NCBI GenBank assembly: GCA_021153185.1
Contig: JAGKTY010000005.1
Span: 1 to 64,000, forward strand
Direction of reading: 5' to 3'
Origin: Lachnospiraceae bacterium
GTDB lineage: Bacteria; Bacillota; Clostridia; Lachnospirales; Lachnospiraceae
DNA: 64,000 bases
Shown: one piece after another, positions 45,330 through 53,362 of the stretch
Layout: each line of letters begins with the position of its first letter
How positions within the stretch are numbered: the stretch's first letter is position 1
Notes under the pieces: generated by a model
Database searches by the model: none
Seen by the model: only the letters and a program-made list of their open reading frames with translations
What the model was told of the DNA's origin: nothing
Position numbers and translations under genes: made by a program

Positions 45330-46265
45330 ATGATAGATGTAATCATCCCGGTTTATAAGCCGAAAAAGACGCTTATAACGCTTCTGGATGCTCTGCAGAG
45401 GCAGACAAAGCCTGCGCAAAATATCATATTGTACAATACGGAGAAAGCGTTGTTTGAACCGTTTGAACGGCAGTGGAAGCTTCGGGAACGATACGCCAAT
45501 GTGCAGATTTTTCATCATACCAAAGAGGAATTTGACCACGGCGGAACAAGAAGGCTTGGCGTGTCAAAAAGTGATGCCGATGTGTTTGTCTGTATGACGG
45601 ATGATGCGATTCCGGGGGATGATACACTTCTTCAGACGTTATATGACGGGCTGATGCAACGGGAAGAGGTTGCCGTTTGCTACGCAAGGCAGCTGCCGGC
45701 ACCTGATTGCAGACAGATAGAACGGTATACGCGCTCGTTTAATTATCCCGAGGGTTCAAGGCTCAAAGGGCAGCAGGATGCAAAGGAACTTGGGATTAAG
45801 ACCTATTTCTGCTCAAATGTGTGTGCGGCATACAAGCGGGAGATTTATGATAAGCTTGGTGGATTTGCAGCGCATACGATTTTTAATGAAGATATGATTT
45901 ATGCGGGAAATGCAGTGCAGCAGGGGTACCTCATTTATTATGCGGCAGATGCATGCGTCATTCATTCGCACAATTACAGCATGAGGCAGCAGTTTCAGCG
46001 CAATTTTGACCTGGGCATTTCGCAGGCGGAGCATCCGGAGATTTTTGCTACGCTAAAGAGCGAGTCGGAGGGCGCTAAGCTTGTTGTAAATACAGCAGAA
46101 TATTTGCTGAAAAATGGGCATCCGTTTGAAATTGTGCGGCTTGTATTTCATTCCGCAGCCAAACTGCTTGGATACAAATTGGGCAGGCAGTACCGCAAAT
46201 TACCGCGCAGACTTGTTTGTGCGTTTGCAATGAACAAGGTATATGTAAGGAAGTATTTGATATAA
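45330..46265 (+). CDS. GT2 family rhamnosyltransferase
   Basis: 311 residues from ATG 45330, with IIPVYKPKK at the start, FDHGGTRRLG (the rhamnosyltransferase DHGGTR signature), MTDDAIPGDD and a later FNEDMIYAG. No good ribosome-binding site precedes ATG 45330. An in-frame TTG at 45309 has AGAGGG at the right distance, but that site lies in the terminator hairpin stem, so the true start is uncertain. The hairpin could control translation. It is the last gene of the glycan locus. Confidence 0.85.
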   Translation: MIDVIIPVYKPKKTLITLLDALQRQTKPAQNIILYNTEKALFEPFERQWKLRERYANVQIFHHTKEEFDHGGTRRLGVSKSDADVFVCMTDDAIPGDDTLLQTLYDGLMQREEVAVCYARQLPAPDCRQIERYTRSFNYPEGSRLKGQQDAKELGIKTYFCSNVCAAYKREIYDKLGGFAAHTIFNEDMIYAGNAVQQGYLIYYAADACVIHSHNYSMRQQFQRNFDLGISQAEHPEIFATLKSESEGAKLVVNTAEYLLKNGHPFEIVRLVFHSAAKLLGYKLGRQYRKLPRRLVCAFAMNKVYVRKYLI

Positions 46266-46318
46266 AAGTAATTTTGGTTTATATCTTTGTATAAGGGAAT
46301 TGAGTTAAGGAGAGAAAG

Positions 46319-48058
46319 ATGGCAGATATGCATTCATATGATACAGATTTTGAAGAAAAAGAGGATACCATTATGGGAGATCAGCCTGTAGATGTTTCTG
46401 CGGATGATTTTGATGAAAATGCGCCGGTTTCGGGAGAATTTGCGCATCATACGTTGAATACAGCACGAAATGATGAGGAAGAGGATGTTTTTCACATTAC
46501 GTCTTCGGACAACGAGGTGTCTGAAGATGATTTTGATGATGAGGAGGAAGATATGCACAATTCCTTTGTCGATACGAAGGAAGACGGGCTGTCTGAAGAT
46601 GATTGGGACGAAGAAGATTCGTATGAAGACGATTCGTATGATGACGAGGATGACGATTCTCCGGAAGATTTCGATGACGAAAAAGACGATGACTATGAGG
46701 ATGTCTGTTTTGTCTGCAGACGACCGGAATCCGTGACGGGAAAACAGTTCAAGCTACCAAACAATATTTGTGTGTGCAATGACTGTATGCACAAAACGAT
46801 GGATGCGGTCAGTCAGTTTGATTACCAGGGCATGCTGCCGGGCATGATGGATATGAATTTTGACGACATGGACCTTTCGCAGTTCAAAGGAAAAATGCCG
46901 GATATCCGTTTTGTCAATCTTTCCGATTTACAGGGAGATGGCGGGATTCCAAACAAACAGAAATTAAAAAAGAAAAAGAAGAAAAAAGGCGATAAACCGC
47001 TTATTGATATCAAAAATATCCCTGCACCACACAAAATTAAAGCGCAGCTCGATGAGTATGTGGTCGGTCAGGAGCAGGCGAAAAAAGCCATTTCGGTCGC
47101 TGTATATAATCATTACAAGCGTGTGGCGACGGGCACGATGGATGAAATTGAGATTGAAAAGTCCAATATGCTGATTCTTGGCCCGACGGGTAGCGGAAAG
47201 ACATTCCTTGTAAAGACGCTTGCAAAGCTTTTGGACGTGCCGCTTGCAATCACCGATGCGACATCGCTTACAGAGGCAGGATATATTGGCGATGATATTG
47301 AGAGTGTTGTGTCAAAGCTCCTTGCGGCAGCGGACAATGATATTGAACGCGCGGAAATGGGCATTATTTTTGTGGACGAGATTGATAAAATCGCAAAGAA
47401 ACAGAACACCAATTCCAGAGATGTGTCCGGAGAGAGTGTGCAGCAGGGCATGCTCAAGCTGCTTGAAGGTGCTGATGTGGAAGTGCCGGTTGGTGCAAGC
47501 AGCAAAAACGCAATGGTGCCGCTGACAACGGTCAACACGAGAAATATTCTGTTTATTTGCGGCGGGGCGTTCCCGGAGATAGAAGATATCATCAACCAGA
47601 GATTGAATAAACAGACATCCATCGGATACGCAGCACAGATTAAGAGCAAGCATGACAAAGAGAATGTGCTCAGCAAGGTAACCGTTGAGGATTTGCGTAA
47701 ATTTGGTATGATTCCCGAATTTTTGGGACGTCTTCCGATTATCTGTACGCTTAACGGACTTACCAAGGAAACGCTTGTTAAGGTGTTAAAAGAGCCGAAA
47801 AATGCCATCTTAAAGCAGTATCAAAAATTGCTTGCACTCGATGAGGTCAATCTGGTGTTTGAAGATAGCGCACTCGAAGCGATTGCGGAAAAAGCGCTCG
47901 AAAAGGAAACGGGTGCCAGGGCGCTGCGTGCAATTATTGAAGAATTCATGATGGACATTATGTATGAGATTCCGAAAGATGACAATATCGGAACCGTAAC
48001 GATTACAAGAGCATATATCGAGGGAACGGGCGGACCGATGATCGGAATGCGCGAGTAA
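46319..48058 (+). CDS. clpX: Divergent ClpX-like AAA+ unfoldase with acidic N-terminal extension
   Basis: 579 residues, versus ~420 for standard ClpX. Residues ~1-128 are an extension rich in Asp/Glu. A ClpX-type zinc finger follows (C130, C133, C153, C156), then a Lys-rich linker, Walker A GPTGSGKT (288-295), the pore loop GYIGDD, Walker B IIFVDEID, VSGESVQQGMLKLLEG and a GARALR sensor 2. The RKH substrate loop of classical ClpX is not recognisable (VGASSKNAMVP is there instead) and the ClpP-docking IGF tripeptide reads IGY (435-437). The AAA+ core looks active, but substrate choice and ClpP pairing may differ. No clpP or lon is next to it, so it may be a second ClpX. AAGGAG precedes the ATG. 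Confidence 0.88.
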   Translation: MADMHSYDTDFEEKEDTIMGDQPVDVSADDFDENAPVSGEFAHHTLNTARNDEEEDVFHITSSDNEVSEDDFDDEEEDMHNSFVDTKEDGLSEDDWDEEDSYEDDSYDDEDDDSPEDFDDEKDDDYEDVCFVCRRPESVTGKQFKLPNNICVCNDCMHKTMDAVSQFDYQGMLPGMMDMNFDDMDLSQFKGKMPDIRFVNLSDLQGDGGIPNKQKLKKKKKKKGDKPLIDIKNIPAPHKIKAQLDEYVVGQEQAKKAISVAVYNHYKRVATGTMDEIEIEKSNMLILGPTGSGKTFLVKTLAKLLDVPLAITDATSLTEAGYIGDDIESVVSKLLAAADNDIERAEMGIIFVDEIDKIAKKQNTNSRDVSGESVQQGMLKLLEGADVEVPVGASSKNAMVPLTTVNTRNILFICGGAFPEIEDIINQRLNKQTSIGYAAQIKSKHDKENVLSKVTVEDLRKFGMIPEFLGRLPIICTLNGLTKETLVKVLKEPKNAILKQYQKLLALDEVNLVFEDSALEAIAEKALEKETGARALRAIIEEFMMDIMYEIPKDDNIGTVTITRAYIEGTGGPMIGMRE

Positions 48059-48063
48059 GATGT

Positions 48064-48091
48064 AAAAGAGAGCTTCGGCTCTCTTTTTTTT
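48064..48091 (+). terminator. Rho-independent terminator after the ClpX-like gene
   Basis: AAAAGAGAGC and GCTCTCTTTT form a stem with a stable TTCG tetraloop and end in a run of T residues. Confidence 0.93.
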
Positions 48092-48124
48092 GAAAAGGCA
48101 TTTATTGGCGAAAGGGTATTGGAT

Positions 48125-48154
48125 GTGACAAAAGGAGAGGGCCTGCATAGAATA
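48125..48154 (+). promoter_or_regulatory. Promoter of the Csp-like protease gene; also fits a sigma-K pattern
   Basis: GTGACA, 17 bases, TAGAAT is a good sigma-A match. The same bases also read AC, 16 bases, CATAGAATA, which fits the mother-cell sigma-K consensus (AC near -35 and CATAnnnTA near -10). The predicted start of transcription is about 20 bases before the GTG at 48180. Confidence 0.5.
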
Positions 48155-48179
48155 GAGGGAAAACGCATGGGAGCGTGCT

Positions 48180-49889
48180 GTGGATACGAAGCAGTATTTT
48201 GTGTTAGATTATGATTTTAATTTATTGCCGCCGTCAGAACGCAATTTTCCGTACGAATTATGGGAAGCTGTCGGTGGGCTTTTTATTCTCGTCATCGATG
48301 AAAAGGATGCCGCGTCTGTCAGGGGATATGTAGCCAAATATCCATACATTCCGAAAGTATACGGAATAGCAGACATAACGGACGATATGAATGAAGCGGT
48401 TGACCAACAATACACGCAGGTACTTGCGGAAAGCGGGATTTTACAAGTGCAGGAGGAGCCACTTGCGTTATCGGGTCAGGGAGTCATTATTGCAATCATA
48501 GATACCGGCATCCAATACGAAGAAGCTGCCTTCCGGTATGAAAACGGGGATACGAGGATTTTGTCGATATGGGACCAAACACTTGAGGGAGAGCAATATG
48601 CAAGTCCGGAAGGATTTGCGTATGGCAGTGAATTTGACGAACAAAAGTTAAATCAGGCATTAAAAAGCGATAATCCCTTGGCGGAGGTGCCAACCTATGA
48701 TACGAGTGGACACGGAAGCGCACTTGCAGCCATTGCCGCGGCCGGTGTGCAGGAGGACGGGAGCCGCGGGGCAGCATATCTGGCGCGTTTTGTCATTGTC
48801 AAGCTGCGCCGCGCCCCGGAATATTTGACATCGTACTATGGGGTAGCAGGGGACGAGGTATGTTTTGCTGACTTTGATATCCTCATGGCACTAAGGTATG
48901 TAACGCAATTTCAGAAGCCTTTTGAAAAACCACTTGTTATTTTACTCGGGATGCAGACGAATCAGGGCAGCCATACGGGCGACGCATTGTTGCCGGTGGC
49001 ACTCGGTCAAATCGGAAAGGTGCGTAATCAAGTCGTTGTTGTGCCGGCAGGAAATGAGGGGGAAGCTGCGGGACATTATCACGGCGTGATTGATGAGACG
49101 AACCGGAATGGAGAGGTATGTGAGCTGCTTATCGGTGAGGGAGAAGAAAAAATTGTGATGGAATTATGGGGAAAGCCGCCGGCACTTTTCTCGGTAGGCA
49201 TTTCGTCTCCTGCGGGGGAACAGATTGGCAATATGCTCTATCGCCCCGGACAGTCCGTGCGCTATGAATTTTTGTACAGCCAGACGATAGTCATGATTGA
49301 TTATGTGGCAACCGACCAGACAAGTGGGCAGGAACTCTTCGTCATCGGGCTTGAAAAACCGATTCCGGGTATATGGCAAATCCATGTCATGCCGTATGGC
49401 ACGTATCAGGAAGGGGTGTTTGACATCTGGCTTCCGATCAGACAGTTTTTAAAAGGGGATACCCGCTTTTTGAGACCGGAACCGGAAACAACCATTACAG
49501 AGCCGGCGGGCGGGAGCGGTGTCATCAGTGTGGGAGCGTATCTGAGTAGCAACGGGCGGTTTTATCAGAAAAGCAGCCGGGGGTTTTTGAGTGATGGAGA
49601 AATAAAGCCTGACCTTGTTGCGCCGGGCGATTATGTGAGTGCGCAGTTTGGTCTGCGAACAGGCACATCTTATGCGGCAGCACTGCTTGCCGGAGCCGGC
49701 GCCCTCTTTTTGGAGTGGAGCGTTGTTCGTGGGAATGAGCGGTTTGTAAACACGGCAGTTTTCAAAAATATTTTAATCCGCGGTGCGACGAGAAACCGAT
49801 ATCCGTTCTACCCGAATCCGCTCTACGGCTATGGGGAAATGAATTTGGAAAATTCCTTTGATCTGCTTGCGGGAATATCACGTTTCTAG
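48180..49889 (+). CDS. S8 subtilisin-like serine protease, Csp (spore germination) type
   Basis: 569 residues without a signal peptide. An N-terminal ~95-residue region looks like a built-in propeptide. The triad is complete: D108 in IIDTG, H178 in SGHGSAL and S497 in GTSYAAAL. The long beta-rich insertion (~300-430) between His and Ser is typical of the clostridial CspA/B/C family, which process the cortex hydrolase SleC during germination. The GTG start has GGGAG six bases upstream. It stands alone between two transcription units, with no sleC in the window. Many clostridia encode several such proteases, so a non-spore role is possible. Confidence 0.87.
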   Translation: MDTKQYFVLDYDFNLLPPSERNFPYELWEAVGGLFILVIDEKDAASVRGYVAKYPYIPKVYGIADITDDMNEAVDQQYTQVLAESGILQVQEEPLALSGQGVIIAIIDTGIQYEEAAFRYENGDTRILSIWDQTLEGEQYASPEGFAYGSEFDEQKLNQALKSDNPLAEVPTYDTSGHGSALAAIAAAGVQEDGSRGAAYLARFVIVKLRRAPEYLTSYYGVAGDEVCFADFDILMALRYVTQFQKPFEKPLVILLGMQTNQGSHTGDALLPVALGQIGKVRNQVVVVPAGNEGEAAGHYHGVIDETNRNGEVCELLIGEGEEKIVMELWGKPPALFSVGISSPAGEQIGNMLYRPGQSVRYEFLYSQTIVMIDYVATDQTSGQELFVIGLEKPIPGIWQIHVMPYGTYQEGVFDIWLPIRQFLKGDTRFLRPEPETTITEPAGGSGVISVGAYLSSNGRFYQKSSRGFLSDGEIKPDLVAPGDYVSAQFGLRTGTSYAAALLAGAGALFLEWSVVRGNERFVNTAVFKNILIRGATRNRYPFYPNPLYGYGEMNLENSFDLLAGISRF

Positions 49890-49971
49890 GTTGTTTATTA
49901 CATTGACAAAATCGAATAAAATCGACAAAATATCGCAAAAATTCAACTTTTTTTATAAAAAGTATCATGAT

Positions 49972-49987
49972 ATAATAAAGTATAATT
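49972..49987 (+). promoter_or_regulatory. Two overlapping possible -10 boxes upstream of the GGDEF operon
   Basis: TATAAT occurs at 49972-49977 and again at 49982-49987 in a very AT-rich stretch. Neither has a clear -35 at 17 bases. About 80 bases of leader would precede the ATG at 50067; no known c-di-GMP riboswitch fold was recognised in it. Confidence 0.3.
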
Positions 49988-50066
49988 TCCGGGGCGTTTT
50001 GCCGGAACGATTTTGCCAATGTGGCGCTGAATATTGCACGTATTGTGGCAATAACGAGGTGATTAG

Positions 50067-51725
50067 ATGAAATCCTTGCGAACCAAAATAATGACGCTTT
50101 CGATGGTGTGCGTCGTTGTATCTATTTTGACGTCGACATTAATCGGACTTGTAATCATCCGAAAGACCATTATGGATGATACGAGAGACATCATGACACT
50201 ATCATGCGAAAAGTATGCAGATGAACTAAATAATATTTTGGACGATATGGCCAAATCGGTTACAGCGATTGAATATTATGCGACAAGCAATATCAAAAAT
50301 GATCCGAGGGTTCTTACGAATGCCACAAAATTCGATGACTTTGTCATGCGTGTATCCGTGATTGCCCAAAACGAAGCGGATAATACAAACGGTGTCATGG
50401 GGACGTATATGCGTTTTATTCCGGAAATTCAAGGAAATACAGCAGGCTTTTTTATCATCAGACCGAGTGGTGAGACAGAATTTAAACCGACGCAAATCAC
50501 GGATTTATCCAAGTATGATAAGGATGACACGGAGAATGTCGGCTGGTTTTATCCGATTATTGAAGCCGGAGAGCCGTTGTGGCTTGCACCGTATTACAAA
50601 CAAAATGTGGATGCGACGATGATTTCTTATGTTGCACCGATTATGCTCGATGACAAACCAATCGGCGTCATTGGTATGGATATCGATTTGGATGTCATAC
50701 AGGATAAAATCAGAAAAGTGAATATTTATGAGACAGGAAGAGCGTTCCTGGTGGATGAGAGCGGACAGCCAATCTTTCAAAACAGAGTTGTCGAAGGACA
50801 TGACATTACCATTTTCAGCAAACAGATCAAACGCATTCTTGGACCAAATACAGGGAAGAACGATGTTGATTTTCATACGTACCATTGGGGAAATGCAAAA
50901 TGGTATCTGATTACGAGAACACTCAACAATGGTATGCGGTTTGCGCTGACAGTCGAAGATGGCGTGATTCGTGCGCCGGAGAAGCAGATGATCCACACAT
51001 TGCTCGTTGCGATTGTCGGCTTGATTGTTTTTTCGTTTGTCTTAACCAACTACACAACCAAGCTCATTATCAGACCAATCTGGCAGCTCACACATGCGGC
51101 GAACAAAATTGCAAAGGGAGAGCTGGATGTAAAGCTTGATTACAAGGGTAAGGATGAGATCGGGCTACTCACAAACTGCTTTAAGGAGACGGCGCAGGAA
51201 CTGAAGCATTACATGGATACGATGAACGAGCTTGCCTATCACGATGCGCTGACAGGTGCGCTCAATAAGACTGCTTACGAGGAGCGTATCTCCAAGATTG
51301 ACCGGAGCATCAAGGATAAGGATGCTGCGTTTGCTGTTGTTGTATTTGATGTGAACAATCTTAAGAAAACAAACGACACATTTGGACATGAGATTGGTGA
51401 TAAATTGATTTTGGATGCAGTGCATACGATTCAAAAGGTTTTTGGCAATAAGAATGTATATCGTATTGGCGGAGATGAATTTACGGCGATTCTGACGGGA
51501 GCGGAATTGTTTACCTGTAAGGAGCTTGTGCAGGCATTTGATGAGGAGGTACGCGCTGTTGACATTACGGAATGGAAAGACTATGATGTCAGCTTCCAGG
51601 TTGCAAGGGGACTGATGGTTTATGATGCAAATGAGGATGAAACGTTTGCAGATGTATTCCGGCGTGCTGATCACTGTATGTATGAAAACAAACGTTATTT
51701 AAAAGGGATAAGGGAAGAAAAATAA
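50067..51725 (+). CDS. Membrane sensor diguanylate cyclase (Cache-HAMP-GGDEF)
   Basis: 552 residues. A first membrane segment (~12-34), an outside Cache-type sensor (~40-305, with YVAPIMLDDKPIGVIGMDID), a second membrane segment (~312-332), a HAMP linker (~333-385) and a GGDEF domain starting at AYHDALTGALNK. The catalytic GGDEF is intact at 468-472 (YRIGGDEF). The RxxD product-inhibition site that would lie nine residues before it is missing. The enzyme should make c-di-GMP in response to an outside ligand. Its stop overlaps the next start (TAATG). Confidence 0.92.
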   Translation: MKSLRTKIMTLSMVCVVVSILTSTLIGLVIIRKTIMDDTRDIMTLSCEKYADELNNILDDMAKSVTAIEYYATSNIKNDPRVLTNATKFDDFVMRVSVIAQNEADNTNGVMGTYMRFIPEIQGNTAGFFIIRPSGETEFKPTQITDLSKYDKDDTENVGWFYPIIEAGEPLWLAPYYKQNVDATMISYVAPIMLDDKPIGVIGMDIDLDVIQDKIRKVNIYETGRAFLVDESGQPIFQNRVVEGHDITIFSKQIKRILGPNTGKNDVDFHTYHWGNAKWYLITRTLNNGMRFALTVEDGVIRAPEKQMIHTLLVAIVGLIVFSFVLTNYTTKLIIRPIWQLTHAANKIAKGELDVKLDYKGKDEIGLLTNCFKETAQELKHYMDTMNELAYHDALTGALNKTAYEERISKIDRSIKDKDAAFAVVVFDVNNLKKTNDTFGHEIGDKLILDAVHTIQKVFGNKNVYRIGGDEFTAILTGAELFTCKELVQAFDEEVRAVDITEWKDYDVSFQVARGLMVYDANEDETFADVFRRADHCMYENKRYLKGIREEK

Positions 51726-52846
51726 TGATTTTGTCAGAAAAGGAATTATTATGCGAGCTGTATATTTTTGGCTTGCTTTGTGTTTTGATTATATTCAAAA
51801 AGATCTTTTCTAACCGGGAACTGTATGCGAATAAAAGGCTATATGCGAAGCTTCTCCTGGCGTGTAGCGCGTTTATGCTTGCAGATATCTTTTGGATTAT
51901 TACAGACGATAACCGGAATGCTATGGTGGTTAATTATATAGCCAATATGGTTTACTTTGTGGCGGTTGCTACGGTTTGTTTTTATTGGTTTGTTTTGGCT
52001 GAAAACTTTCGCGGTGTTGACTTATCAAAGAAAAAGGGGCTGCGTATCGTTTTACACCTTCCGTATATGGCAGCAATCCTACTGTCAGTCACGACATACC
52101 AAACGCATTGGTTATTTTATGTTGATGATACAGGCACTTATACAAGAGGACCGCTCTTTGGGCTCCAGTTGGTGTTTATGTATGGGTATGTTGTCTATGC
52201 GGTCGGCCGTTCTTTGATTTGCGCCAAAAATGATTATGTGAACAGACGGAAATATGTCGACATGGCGCTGGCGACATTTTGGCCAATCCTGGGAAGTATT
52301 GTCCAGGTTGTTGCCAATCGGCCATATTTCGTGGTGGGCATTGTGCTTGGGGTGCTTAATTTATACCTCAATCTGCAGCAGCAGCAAATCAGCACCGACT
52401 TGCTGACCGGATCAAATAACAAAACCAAATTGGTGCAGTTTTTGGCCGATAAAATCAAAACATACGATGGTGGGAAGCAGCTTGTCTTACTGTTCTTAGA
52501 TATCGAGGGACTTCGGTACATCAATGATATCTTTGGATATGAAAAGGGGGATAAAGCAATTATGACCGTCGTGGAAGCACTTCGGACGATTGCCAGCCGG
52601 AAGGGCTATTTTGTTTGCAGATATGGCGGTGACGAACTGGCGCTTGTATGTGAGAGCATAGAACCGATCGATATGGTGCTTTTATCCCAAAGCATTCAGG
52701 AGGAGGTCAATAAAAAGCTTGCAAAAGAGCAGTTTACGGTGACCCTCCGGTTTGGACATGCAGGGCTTGAACAGGGAATGAGCGTTCGTGAATTTTTGTA
52801 CAAGGCTTATGAGAATATGCGGGAAAATAAGGAGAATACAAAATGA
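51725..52846 (+). CDS. Seven-helix membrane GGDEF protein with GGDEL motif
   Basis: 373 residues. The first ~215 hold about seven membrane segments, like the 7TM modules of signalling proteins. The GGDEF domain starts near DLLTGSNNKTK, has LLFLDIEGLRYIND, and reads GGDEL at 301-305 in place of GGDEF. The Arg of an I-site is present, but its Asp is replaced by Tyr. Activity is plausible but not assured. It overlaps the upstream cyclase gene by one base and the lspA-like gene by four. Confidence 0.87.
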   Translation: MILSEKELLCELYIFGLLCVLIIFKKIFSNRELYANKRLYAKLLLACSAFMLADIFWIITDDNRNAMVVNYIANMVYFVAVATVCFYWFVLAENFRGVDLSKKKGLRIVLHLPYMAAILLSVTTYQTHWLFYVDDTGTYTRGPLFGLQLVFMYGYVVYAVGRSLICAKNDYVNRRKYVDMALATFWPILGSIVQVVANRPYFVVGIVLGVLNLYLNLQQQQISTDLLTGSNNKTKLVQFLADKIKTYDGGKQLVLLFLDIEGLRYINDIFGYEKGDKAIMTVVEALRTIASRKGYFVCRYGGDELALVCESIEPIDMVLLSQSIQEEVNKKLAKEQFTVTLRFGHAGLEQGMSVREFLYKAYENMRENKENTK

Positions 52847-53289
52847 GTTTTATGATTGCGGCAGCTGTTCTTTTTATGATTGATTTTATTTTTAAGGGAA
52901 TGGCAGAGGAGCGGCTTTCGGAAAATAAGCGGATTCCCATCTGCAACGGGAAACTGTTTTTGACCAAATTTCACAACAAGGGTGCTTTTCTTGGCGCTTT
53001 GCAAAATAGGCCTGAGCTTCTCAAAGGAATCAGCTATGGTATTATTGTCATGTGTACGGTCATTTATCTGCTGACGCTTGGCAAAAAGGGAAAGACGATG
53101 CTAAAGATAGGGCTTACGTGTTTACTTGGCGGTGCATATTCCAATGCGTATGACCGGATGAAAAAGGAGTATGTGGTAGATTATTTTGGCTTTCAGAGCA
53201 AAAATAAAAGGCTAAGTCAGATGGTTTTTAACCTGTCGGATTTCATGATTGCAATCGGAGCAGTTACGGCAGTGTTTGCAGCAGCATAA
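52843..53289 (+). CDS. lspA: Signal peptidase II-like protein (lipoprotein signal peptidase)
   Basis: 148 residues with four membrane segments. The two catalytic Asp residues are present: D104 in SNAYDRM and D133 in FNLSDFM, with TKFHNKGAF corresponding to the family's N-x-GA motif and GGAYSN before D104. This aspartic membrane peptidase removes lipoprotein signal peptides. It diverges from textbook LspA (YVVDYFGF segment) and is translationally coupled to a GGDEF gene, so it may be a second, specialised copy. Confidence 0.82.
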   Translation: MSFMIAAAVLFMIDFIFKGMAEERLSENKRIPICNGKLFLTKFHNKGAFLGALQNRPELLKGISYGIIVMCTVIYLLTLGKKGKTMLKIGLTCLLGGAYSNAYDRMKKEYVVDYFGFQSKNKRLSQMVFNLSDFMIAIGAVTAVFAAA

Positions 53290-53324
53290 GGATTGGGCTT
53301 TCAGACAGAGAAATACAGAATAAC

Positions 53325-53351
53325 AAAGGCACGCGGGGAGCGTGCCTTTTT
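53325..53351 (+). terminator. Terminator between lspA-like gene and convergent arcC
   Basis: AAAGGCACGC and GCGTGCCTTT form a strong stem with a 5-base loop, followed by T residues on the plus strand and preceded by A residues that give a short T-run on the minus strand. It can serve both convergent units. Confidence 0.9.
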
Positions 53352-53362
53352 GATGCGCTGAT

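Noticed and set aside
46973..46990. A-rich run in the ClpX-like gene as a possible slippage or frameshift site
   Set aside because: The Lys-rich linker reads through in frame and the AAA+ domain follows intact, so there is no sign of programmed or accidental frameshift.
49890..50066. Possible c-di-GMP riboswitch before the GGDEF operon
   Set aside because: The leader is AT-rich with only a short TTGCCA/TGGCAA pairing; the conserved GEMM core was not recognised.
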